In this document: positions 1 to 5,291 of the stretch, piece after piece | How positions within the stretch are numbered: position 1 is the stretch's first letter | How the letters are laid out: each line of letters starts with the position of its first letter | Source of the DNA: an uncultured Clostridia bacterium | Lineage (GTDB): Bacteria; Bacillota; Clostridia; Christensenellales; Pumilibacteraceae | NCBI GenBank assembly: GCA_934277845.1 | Contig: CAKQVV010000125.1 | Span: 1 to 5,291 of the forward strand | DNA length: 5,291 nucleotides | Direction: 5' to 3' | The notes under the pieces: model-generated | Told to the model about the DNA's origin: nothing | Databases searched by the model: none | What the model saw: only the letters and a program-made list of their open reading frames with translations | Position numbers and translations under genes: made by a program

Positions 1-149
1 GCTTCGTCGATCGTGTTTGCCGTGCAAAAAGTCACGTCGTCGACTTCCCGCGCGATATTTATTTCGCCGTTTTCATCGATACAACCCAGCATGTTTTTAA
101 GATACTCTTCCGGAGTGCCAGCGTCTTTTAACGTTAAAACTTTTTCCAT
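1..149 (-). CDS. Unrecognised protein, N-terminal 49 residues only (runs off left edge)
   Basis: The reading frame starts at the ATG complementary to 147-149 and stays open to the window edge. It begins MEKVLTLKDAGTPEEYLKN and continues with an acidic stretch (IDENGEINIAREVDD), then VTFCTANTIDE. A GAGGTG ribosome binding site sits about 6 bases before the ATG, and a TATAAT box lies 46 bases upstream, so this is a credible first gene of a transcript. Codon use (GCG, TCG, GAC) is like the operon further right and unlike the AT-rich nuclease gene that precedes it. I do not recognise the family: the visible part has no signal peptide, membrane segment or catalytic motif. It could be a small regulatory protein or the N-terminus of a larger enzyme. 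Confidence 0.7.
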   Translation of the reverse strand, partial: MEKVLTLKDAGTPEEYLKNMLGCIDENGEINIAREVDDVTFCTANTIDE

Positions 150-195
150 ATAATTACACCTCGTAAAAAATTTTGTTTGGTTTATTTACAAAAGT

Positions 196-201
196 ATTAT
201 A
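196..201 (-). promoter_or_regulatory. -10 box (TATAAT) of a candidate promoter for the left-edge gene
   Basis: On the minus strand TTGTATAATAC contains a perfect TATAAT. No good -35 hexamer lies 16-18 bases upstream (the region reads GTTTTT/CGTTTT), so the promoter would be weak or activator-dependent. The 5' leader to the ATG would be short, about 40 bases. The rest of the 150-238 gap holds no clear hairpin terminator for the nuclease gene. Confidence 0.5.
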
Positions 202-238
202 CAACTATCAACGCGACAAAAACGGGACGTATCTGCGA

Positions 239-1561
239 TCAGGGTTTATTATTTGCTTTTGCAATATTTTGAAACAAGTTTTCTTCGCATATCTCTTTTC
301 TTGTTAAAGACAGCCTTCTGAATAACTCGATTATATCATCAAACTTGTCTATATATTCAAACCCACTATACTCATTCTTGTGACAATTAAAGAACTTATA
401 TATTTTTTTGTATTCAATACGCTTATATGCTTCTTTCACACATTCGTCTATGTCAAGATGTTTTATTCCTTCTTCCAATAGCCCGATTTTTTCATTCGGA
501 ACGAGAATAATATATCTATTCTCTTTTTTCGGTATCGATTCTTGTTCTTCAAAATACTGATGGTATCTTTTTAATTGATCTATTCTTTCTCCTTCTTTTG
601 TCACAAAGTTAATTCCGCTGTCGATTTTATTTTCAATAATGATATTATATCGATTATTTCTTATGTACAAGTCTAATCTCCCAACTTTTTCAATATAATA
701 TTCCGAATTAACTTCCCAATTATCGCAATTATTTGTATCAATCGCAATACTGCTATCTAAACAATTTAAGAAATTATTTATTAACTCTTTTTTGTAATTC
801 AACAACTTATACAAAATTTGAGTATAACATTCTTCTTGCCTGAACATTGAAATCAAATCCATAAACGTCGGCTTTACTACTGTAATGTTTTTTCCTGGAA
901 CAAATTTTTCTAATTTTAATCGCTCACCCTTTGCTAATTCTTCTTCAATTATTTCATGTAATTTATTATATGCTATTGGATTCTTTGTTTCCGAGGTTAC
1001 ATATCCGAAATTACGCTGAAAATTATAATCAAAAATATTTCCATCTATTGCTTTTTTTACTTGAATCGGAGTCTTTACTTTTACTATTGTTTCGGCTAAA
1101 AAAGTTACTGGAATAACTTTAATTGAATCGGTAAATAACTGATCTATCGATATTCCTCCGTATTTAATATCAGAAATATTATTATATCCATATTCTTTCA
1201 ATTCTCTTTCGATTTCTTCTTTTGCCTTTTCAACTTTTTCGTCAATCGATGATTGGTTCCTACCAGTCGGTTTCGGCAAAGACTGTTTATGCAAAATGGC
1301 TTTTACTTGTATTATGTATTCAATATAAAAACAGCCATTTTTGCTAGGTGACGTAAAAAGAACATACTCTACTTTTCTACTAGCAGCATCTGCAACATTT
1401 TGTCCATACGGATTGCAATAAATTAAATGATTACCTTTATCGTCAAGAAAAAAGTTGATTAACTCGTGCGCTTCGTTTTCATTGCTACGATCTATATATC
1501 CGCCTATAAACGGCTTATTTAATATAATGCACTTCTCTTCTTGTTTTTTGCTTTTTACCAT
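239..1561 (-). CDS. PD-(D/E)XK nuclease-family protein, AT-rich, probably restriction/defence type
   Basis: A 440-residue soluble protein with two parts. The C-terminal part (about 233-430) carries a PD-(D/E)XK core: a helix with E243/E244, then G294-R-L-D297, a strand ending IIIENKI with E310-x-K312, then Q329-L-x-x-Y333. This is the standard metal-dependent nuclease pattern. The N-terminal part (1-230) includes HELINFFLDDKGN, an IYCNPYG segment and a VTFLAE strand. From memory this module recurs in Clostridia nuclease-type proteins and may be a recognition or sensor domain; that is unverified. The gene is much richer in A+T than its neighbours (16 G/C in 901-960 against 30 in 4081-4140) and uses many AGA and NNA/NNT codons, which suggests recent transfer. 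It has its own promoter and an AGGAG site 10 bases before the ATG. A restriction endonuclease-like or abortive-infection role is inference; no methylase is visible. Confidence 0.8.
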   Translation of the reverse strand: MVKSKKQEEKCIILNKPFIGGYIDRSNENEAHELINFFLDDKGNHLIYCNPYGQNVADAASRKVEYVLFTSPSKNGCFYIEYIIQVKAILHKQSLPKPTGRNQSSIDEKVEKAKEEIERELKEYGYNNISDIKYGGISIDQLFTDSIKVIPVTFLAETIVKVKTPIQVKKAIDGNIFDYNFQRNFGYVTSETKNPIAYNKLHEIIEEELAKGERLKLEKFVPGKNITVVKPTFMDLISMFRQEECYTQILYKLLNYKKELINNFLNCLDSSIAIDTNNCDNWEVNSEYYIEKVGRLDLYIRNNRYNIIIENKIDSGINFVTKEGERIDQLKRYHQYFEEQESIPKKENRYIILVPNEKIGLLEEGIKHLDIDECVKEAYKRIEYKKIYKFFNCHKNEYSGFEYIDKFDDIIELFRRLSLTRKEICEENLFQNIAKANNKP

Positions 1562-1571
1562 AATTCATTTT

Positions 1572-1576
1572 CTCCT
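1572..1576 (-). promoter_or_regulatory. Ribosome binding site (AGGAG) shared by two overlapping starts
   Basis: The AGGAG lies 10 bases before the ATG of the nuclease gene (1559-1561), a rather long spacing. A second ATG (1566-1568), out of frame with the nuclease, lies only 3 bases from the site and opens a 17-codon reading frame ending at 1515. The main start is chosen because only that frame encodes the nuclease. Confidence 0.55.
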
Positions 1577-1604
1577 AACTCAATTCCGATATTCTGTTTT
1601 ATAC

Positions 1605-1634
1605 AGTATACCACAATCGAAATTGAATTTTCAA
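1605..1634 (-). promoter_or_regulatory. Promoter of the PD-(D/E)XK nuclease gene
   Basis: On the minus strand a -35 hexamer TTGAAA (1629-1634) is followed after 18 bases by TATACT (1605-1610). The -10 is preceded by TGG, giving an extended TGnTATACT. It lies between the stop of the SLOG gene and the nuclease start, so the nuclease can be transcribed on its own. The inverted repeat TTGAA-AA-TTCAA overlaps the -35 and could be a repressor site, which is only a suggestion. Confidence 0.7.
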
Positions 1635-1653
1635 CTATTTTGCAGTTGCGGGA

Positions 1654-2526
1654 TCAATTTTGCAAAACGGTTTTCAGCCAATCGAAATCACTTAACGTTT
1701 CTATTCTACGGACGCAAAATCTAGAAAAATTACCGTATCTTTCAAAAATCGCGACATAACATTTCTTGTTTTGCGAAACGAGTCGTTCTACGTTTGCCAT
1801 AGTACCTCGCGTTGCTCCGTTCAGAATCATAAAGCCTTCGTCGGCGTCGTGCGACATTATCTCGTCTTTTCTTTTATAAAAGTCATAATTTTTATCGCGT
1901 GCGTCGACGTTGCAGTACTTTTCTTCCCAGCTGCCGACGTTTACTCGCGCACGCGTTCCGCTGCAATAAACGACTACGTTTTTATAATTATTTCCGGCAA
2001 GAAAGTTTTGCATCAGACGATCCGCGCCCGTGCAATCGCCGACAACGAACTTGTATCCGAGATTCATAAAATCTACGAGTTTATCCCTGACTTCGCCCGA
2101 TAATTCGTTTACCGTTTTTGAACCGCCGAGAAAAATCGTTTTTCTGTAAGCGGTCTTATCCACGGGCGTAAGTTCCACTTCGTCCTCTTCGCGAAAATGC
2201 TCTAAATCGCCGCAATATTCATGCGGTTTCTCGTCAAACAACTGCGACAAACGGAGTCGATTATCTTTCTTTCCGCAAACGGTACAACGAGCACCTACGG
2301 ACCCGCGCGTTTCGCAATACACAGTCGAAAATTTCCAGATAACCACGGGTTTATAGTCGTGTTTATGATCCGCGCGCGGCGTTCCGCTTGCTTTCGACTT
2401 CGGTCTTGCTTTCGGCACGTTTTCCGTATCTTTTTCAAAAAAGCGTTCTTCTCTCGCACGTTGTTGGCTTTTATCGTCGTCGAACCATTTATCGACCAAC
2501 TTTTTATGTATGCTTTTCTCGGACAT
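1654..2526 (-). CDS. SLOG-domain protein (YpsA/DUF2493-like) with possible N-terminal zinc finger
   Basis: A 290-residue soluble protein. Residues 1-55 are charged and low in complexity. Residues 56-125 contain C81-x2-C84 (CTVCGK) and H102-x2-C105, a possible zinc-binding C-x2-C-x17-H-x2-C; H54, H56 and C71 are nearby. From about 128 comes a Rossmann-like SLOG domain: IFLGGS (131-136), then VVGDCTGADRLMQ (161-173), the glycine-rich loop and following helix typical of YpsA/DUF2493 proteins, then VVVYCSG, KDEIMSHADE-like acidic segment (219-230), GFMILNG and TRGTMANV (239-246). Known SLOG proteins bind nucleotides or nucleotide-derived ligands, and some are sensors in anti-phage systems. The ligand here is unknown. 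The start ATG has AGAGGCG about 6 bases upstream and lies 27 bases after the exonuclease-like gene, so it is probably the last gene of the operon. Confidence 0.8.
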   Translation of the reverse strand: MSEKSIHKKLVDKWFDDDKSQQRAREERFFEKDTENVPKARPKSKASGTPRADHKHDYKPVVIWKFSTVYCETRGSVGARCTVCGKKDNRLRLSQLFDEKPHEYCGDLEHFREEDEVELTPVDKTAYRKTIFLGGSKTVNELSGEVRDKLVDFMNLGYKFVVGDCTGADRLMQNFLAGNNYKNVVVYCSGTRARVNVGSWEEKYCNVDARDKNYDFYKRKDEIMSHDADEGFMILNGATRGTMANVERLVSQNKKCYVAIFERYGNFSRFCVRRIETLSDFDWLKTVLQN

Positions 2527-2553
2527 ATTTATCGCCTCTTTGACTTTAAAAAT

Positions 2554-3033
2554 TTATTTGAGTTTTTCGTACACGTTGAACGTTATTTCTTCGTCGCTCA
2601 TGCCGCTACCGTCGATTGCGAGCGATTTTGCGACGGTTCGCAAGGCATAGTTTTCAAGACTGAATTTCCCATAAGCAAGCACAAGAGTGTCGACCGTTTC
2701 GTTCTTGATCGGCGGCAGTTTCAGTTTCTTCAACGCCGATTTTACAAATTTCAGATGAAATCCGACGTTATGCGCGACAACGGGATAATCGCCGATAAAC
2801 TTAATCAGATCCGGCAATATATCAACCGCAGTGCGCGCGTTTTTAAGCGATTTTTCGTTAATTCCGGTCAACTGTACGACTTCGCGGGGCAAGGTCTTTC
2901 CTGGTTTTACGAATTCCGAAAATCTTTCGGTAATTTCACCGTTTTTGACTTTCAACGCCGACGCTTTGATTATCTCGCTCGTTTTCGGATCGAGTCCGCT
3001 CGTTTCTATATCGATGACGACATAATTATTCAC
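2554..3033 (-). CDS. DnaQ/PolC-type DEDDh 3'-5' exonuclease-like protein with a degenerate active site
   Basis: A 159-residue single-domain protein with the RNase H-like exonuclease fold. Motif I is intact (VIDIETSG, D8 and E10), as are the LTGIN signature (55-59) and the VDTLVLA segment. Motif II reads AHNVGFH where families have HNxxFD, so the catalytic Asp is H93 (CAT, one base from GAT). In motif III the usual HRAxxDA is replaced by GSGMSDE: D147 aligns with the Asp, but the catalytic His is missing (G142/S143). Exonuclease activity is therefore doubtful; nucleic-acid or nucleotide binding remains possible. The start is GTG at 3031-3033, chosen because GGAGGG lies 5 bases upstream and the next residues match family N-termini. 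The GTG overlaps the end of the 43-residue gene, which implies translational coupling. It is a stand-alone domain, not part of a polymerase. Confidence 0.82.
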   Translation of the reverse strand: MNNYVVIDIETSGLDPKTSEIIKASALKVKNGEITERFSEFVKPGKTLPREVVQLTGINEKSLKNARTAVDILPDLIKFIGDYPVVAHNVGFHLKFVKSALKKLKLPPIKNETVDTLVLAYGKFSLENYALRTVAKSLAIDGSGMSDEEITFNVYEKLK

Positions 3034-3157
3034 GTTTACCCTCCGACGCTTTTAACAAATATTCTATTTCTTCTGGACTTTCGGCAACCTTTACTACTTC
3101 ATCCAACGAAGTGTTTTCGGTTACTGTTTTTGCGTATTCGATAACTTCTTTTCTCAT
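3026..3157 (-). CDS. Small 43-residue charged protein in the operon, unrecognised
   Basis: Begins MRKEVIEYAKTVTENTSLDE and ends LLKASEGKRE, predicted mostly helical and acidic in the middle (SPEEIEY). No cysteines, membrane segment or known motif. Support that it is real: GGAGGG lies 6 bases before the ATG; the ATG overlaps the stop of the FtsH-like gene as ATGA; and its TAA overlaps the GTG start region of the exonuclease-like gene, whose own ribosome binding site lies inside it. It fills exactly the gap that would otherwise separate two tightly packed genes. It could be an adaptor or substrate of the protease, a partner of the exonuclease-like protein, or mainly a coupling peptide. Function unknown. 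Confidence 0.65.
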   Translation of the reverse strand: MRKEVIEYAKTVTENTSLDEVVKVAESPEEIEYLLKASEGKRE

Positions 3158-4403
3158 GCGATTCCCTCCGTCACGGCTCTAATTTCTCTTATTTCCGAGC
3201 CCACCAACGTATCTTTTTCCTGTAAACGCCGTGCAATCGCGTCCAAAAACGCTCTGTTTTCGATAATAATTTTCTTTGACCGCATGTAAAGATTATCCAT
3301 ATCTGCAATTATTCGATCCTCTTTTCTTGCTCGAAGCGTCTGCGACTCGTAACGCTCGGTCCAATATCCGAAACCGTAAGAACAATAATGATCGGCAAAA
3401 CGTTCTGCTATGTCGAATGCCCGATGCAAATCGTCGTTCGCGCCCGTATCGCTTTCACCGAAAACGATTTCGGTTGCCGCTTTACCTGCGAGTATTGACA
3501 CGACGCGATCCTCCATGCGAGTTTTGGAAACCCAATAATCGTCGGGCAAGCCGGTCACAGTCAACCCGCCTACGTCGCCGGTGGTTCGACGAACGGAAAC
3601 GAGATCCACGCTGCCCGATCGCAAAACTTCCGCAACGACGACGTGTCCCGCTTCGTGATACGCCGTTCTTTCGAGGGTGACGGGATCGTGCGGTTTGCTA
3701 CTTTCCGGAGCCTTGTAGATCACTCGCAAACACGCTCGGGTAATATCGTCCGCGTCTATCTTTTCTTTATTCGCATAACCTGCGTATTGTCCCGCAATAT
3801 TTATTACGGATTCGAGTTCCGCGCACGATTTGCCTTTCATCATTCTTGCTACGTCTTCGACGTTCACTTCAGCAACGAATTTCTTTTGCGAAAGATAGTG
3901 CCTCACGATGTCCTCGGCGTCTTTTCCCTCGGGCACCCGTACTTCGATTATCGTATCGAATCTTCCCGCCCGAAGCAACGAATGCGGCAGATTGCGCGTC
4001 CCGTTGGTGGTCGCAACGACGAAAACGTTTTTGCCTTTTACGTCATCGATACACGACTGAACGGTGACGTATTCTTCGGCGTTCCGATGGCAATCGTCCT
4101 CGTTGGCAAACTTATCCATATCGTCGAGAAGCACGATCGACGAAGCGTTTTCAATTGCTTCTGTAAACACGTTTTTAATTTCGTTTACAAATTTCGGCAA
4201 ACGAACGCTTTTCTTCCGCTGGCTTTTATAAAACAGTCCGCCATCAGTGTTTTCCCGAGTCCCGGATCGCCGTCGAGAAGCAGTCCGCCCATGGGCGCGA
4301 CACCGAGTGCAGCGTATTTCTCGGTATCGGTAATAACATCGCAAACCCTGATGAGTTCTTCTTTAACGTCCTCGTAACCAATGATTTTGTCAAATGCGTT
4401 CAT
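3154..4403 (-). pseudogene. Membrane-less FtsH-like AAA+ ATPase/M41 metalloprotease, interrupted by a -1 frameshift
   Basis: Frame one starts at ATG 4401-4403 after AGAGG and gives MNAFDKIIGYEDVKEEL, then Walker A GDPGLGKT (45-52), ending after CRNL at TAA 4185-4187. The remainder continues in the -1 frame from about 4190 to TGA 3154-3156: Walker B IVLLDDMD, sensor ATTN, arginine finger region LLRAGRFD, zinc site HEAGH and the third ligand region TGANDDLHRAF (second D). All ATPase and peptidase residues are therefore present, but in two frames. A frame opening at ATG 4344 reads through the Walker A region out of frame and is not the real N-terminus. The two N-terminal membrane helices of true FtsH are absent, so the protein would be cytosolic. 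From memory, relatives carry about six more residues (KDKPDGD-like) exactly at the break, favouring a roughly 19-base deletion. Programmed frameshifting would give 416 residues. It is the first gene of the operon. Confidence 0.85.
4185..4194 (-). other. Frameshift site: slippery-type heptamer A_AAT_TTG followed by zero-frame TAA
   Basis: In the N-terminal frame the codons read CGA AAT TTG TAA. A_AAT_TTG fits the X_XXY_YYZ rule for -1 slippage (AAA TTT G), and slippage would lead directly into the protease frame (GTA AAC GAA). A 6-bp inverted repeat GTAAAC/GTTTAC (4163-4168 with 4183-4188) starts within the heptamer, without the usual 5-9 base spacer, and no close Shine-Dalgarno stimulator is seen. 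The site may be programmed or may be the scar of a small deletion. Confidence 0.5.
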
Positions 4404-4437
4404 TTTATTTTACCTCTTTTCTTTTGAGTTCACTCGT

Positions 4438-4443
4438 ATTATA
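4438..4443 (-). promoter_or_regulatory. -10 box (TATAAT) of the operon promoter
   Basis: TTGTATAATAC on the minus strand contains a perfect TATAAT, 34 bases before the ATG of the FtsH-like gene and downstream of the preceding terminator. The region 17 bases further upstream (CGAAAA) does not resemble TTGACA. The 11-base core is identical to that before the left-edge gene. Confidence 0.55.
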
Positions 4444-4482
4444 CAAAATTAAATGCGACGTTTTCGGTACACTGATTTTTGT

Positions 4483-4525
4483 AAAAAATAACGCTGCAAG
4501 GGTTATCCGTGCAACGTTATTTTTT
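4483..4525. terminator. Bidirectional rho-independent terminator
   Basis: AAAAAATAACG pairs with CGTTATTTTTT (11 bp), followed by a C/A mismatch, TGCA/TGCA, another mismatch, a GG/CC pair and a five-base loop. The A/T outer arms supply a T-tract in both directions. It lies 6 bases after the stop of the glycosylase-like gene and before the operon promoter, so it separates the two transcripts. Confidence 0.85.
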
Positions 4526-4530
4526 CTTTT

Positions 4531-5291
4531 TTATTCCTTTACGACGTTCTCTTCAAAATCGGAGCTTTCGACCTCTCCGTTTACGCTTGCCCGATAACTC
4601 TTTAACAGATCGCCGTACAATTTTTCATCTTTTTCTCTGCAAGCCGGGTGCCAAAAATCGATAACCGTAATTTCTTTATCGGTAAAAGATTCCGTCTTAT
4701 ACCACAGTAAATCGTTTTTCCTTCCCCTTATCGTTTCGTTCTTCGACATACTTAACGCCGCGTCCACAAGCCAGCAAGTGTAACCGTAAACGATTACGTC
4801 GGGATTTATCAGCCGGATTTGTCGGATTAAACGATCGCTATGTCTTTTCGCATGCGTCAGTAGTTCACCGTCAACCGAACTTGATTCGCCGTTCGTCTTT
4901 TTCACGTTGATTACGGCGATTTTACCGAACGTATCTTCGTCCCATCTCGGTGTCGACATTTCCGCATTCCATTTCAGTATCGCGTGCGTCCATTGATATA
5001 CGCGTCGCCACGTTTTTCCCATCCTGACACTTTTCGTCCTTATTTGTTCGGCGAGCCACTCCGGCTCGTCCCACACGTACAAACCGTTTTCTTTTTTATC
5101 TGTTTTATCGTAAGCCTCTTTCAGCACGAACAAAATTTTCGTCGGCTGTCTTTCCCACGTTTCGGGATCGATAATTCCGTCAAGAACGAAAACGTTTTTA
5201 TCTTTTGCATATTTACCGTCCTTCAAGTCGGCGTCCGTCCATTCTTTCATAAGCCGCGCATATTCCGTCGCCTTATCGTTCGATATTCTGT
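4531..5291 (-). CDS. Uracil-DNA glycosylase-like protein (probable 5'-incomplete gene)
   Basis: From ATG 5248-5250 the protein has 239 residues, but the same frame stays open to the edge (RISNDKATEYARL before the Met), that ATG lacks a clear ribosome binding site, and the upstream residues continue a helix pattern. The true start is therefore probably outside. Visible pattern: ILFVLKEAYD (39-48) where UDG-superfamily proteins have motif A (GEAPG-like), AVINVKK (112-118), a helix followed by INPDVIVYG (148-156), and DFWHPACR (198-205) where motif B has HPS. This order is that of the UDG-like alpha/beta fold, but neither motif is canonical, so glycosylase activity is not shown. The C-terminal 20 residues are acidic. 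The gene ends at a strong terminator and is not cotranscribed with the FtsH-like operon. It could instead be a nucleotide-binding relative of unknown role. Confidence 0.6.
   Translation of the reverse strand, partial: RISNDKATEYARLMKEWTDADLKDGKYAKDKNVFVLDGIIDPETWERQPTKILFVLKEAYDKTDKKENGLYVWDEPEWLAEQIRTKSVRMGKTWRRVYQWTHAILKWNAEMSTPRWDEDTFGKIAVINVKKTNGESSSVDGELLTHAKRHSDRLIRQIRLINPDVIVYGYTCWLVDAALSMSKNETIRGRKNDLLWYKTESFTDKEITVIDFWHPACREKDEKLYGDLLKSYRASVNGEVESSDFEENVVKE

Noticed and set aside
233..1654. Flanking direct repeats or attachment sites around the AT-rich nuclease gene
   Set aside because: Only a short imperfect similarity (TGCGATCA against TGCGGGATCA) was found, which is within chance.
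1638..1667. TTTTGCA...TGCAAAA inverted repeat after the SLOG gene as a terminator
   Set aside because: Weak AT-rich stem, long loop and no T-tract after it on the minus strand.
2221..3144. A 307-codon plus-strand open frame
   Set aside because: It is antisense to the DnaQ-like and SLOG genes, has no family motif, is rich in F and R as expected from the complement of NCG/GAA codons, and has no ribosome binding site.
4121..4143. Stem TCGTCGA/TCGACGA with 9-base loop as a frameshift stimulator
   Set aside because: It lies about 45 bases past the heptamer, too far for a classical stimulator, and falls in Walker B codons.
4195..4344. ATG 4344 as the start of the protease-containing frame
   Set aside because: The first 50 residues (MRCYYRYREI...) are an arginine-rich out-of-frame reading of the Walker A region; the conserved N-terminus is in the other frame starting at 4403.
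3643..4377. A 244-codon plus-strand open frame opposite the protease gene
   Set aside because: Shadow of the minus-strand gene, whose Walker and zinc motifs are unmistakable.

Overview
The window is bacterial. All supported genes lie on the minus strand, so gene order below runs from high to low coordinates. Shine-Dalgarno sites of the AGGAGG type, short intergenic gaps, overlapping stop/start pairs and the protein families point to a Firmicutes genome, probably a gut Clostridia or Christensenellales-like lineage. That placement is inference from codon style (many NCG codons, CGN arginine) and family recall, not from a marker gene. No rRNA, tRNA, CRISPR array, insertion sequence or transposase was seen.

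Right end (4531-5291): a gene for a protein with a uracil-DNA-glycosylase-like pattern. Its frame stays open to the window edge, so its true start may lie outside. It is closed by a strong bidirectional hairpin terminator (4483-4525).

Centre (4443 down to 1654): a compact operon behind a TATAAT -10 box. It holds (1) a membrane-less FtsH-like AAA+/M41 metalloprotease gene broken by a -1 frameshift at about 4190, (2) a 43-residue protein too short for most gene callers, started by an ATGA overlap, (3) a short DnaQ-type exonuclease that starts at GTG, overlaps the small gene and has lost two of its five catalytic residues, and (4) a SLOG-domain (YpsA/DUF2493-like) protein with a possible N-terminal zinc finger. 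Spacing and overlaps suggest the four are made together. Protease, nuclease-fold protein and nucleotide-binding sensor together resemble a stress or defence module, but its function is not known to me.

Left part (1634 down to 239): an AT-rich, codon-distinct gene with its own extended -10 promoter. It encodes a 440-residue protein with a C-terminal PD-(D/E)XK nuclease domain and looks like a horizontally acquired restriction/defence-type nuclease inserted beside the operon. The left edge (1-149) carries the first 49 codons of an unrecognised gene with a TATAAT box and a good ribosome binding site.

The most notable points are the frameshift, which coincides with an ideal A_AAT_TTG slippery heptamer directly before the zero-frame stop; the degenerate exonuclease; and the coupled protease/small protein/DnaQ-like/SLOG arrangement.
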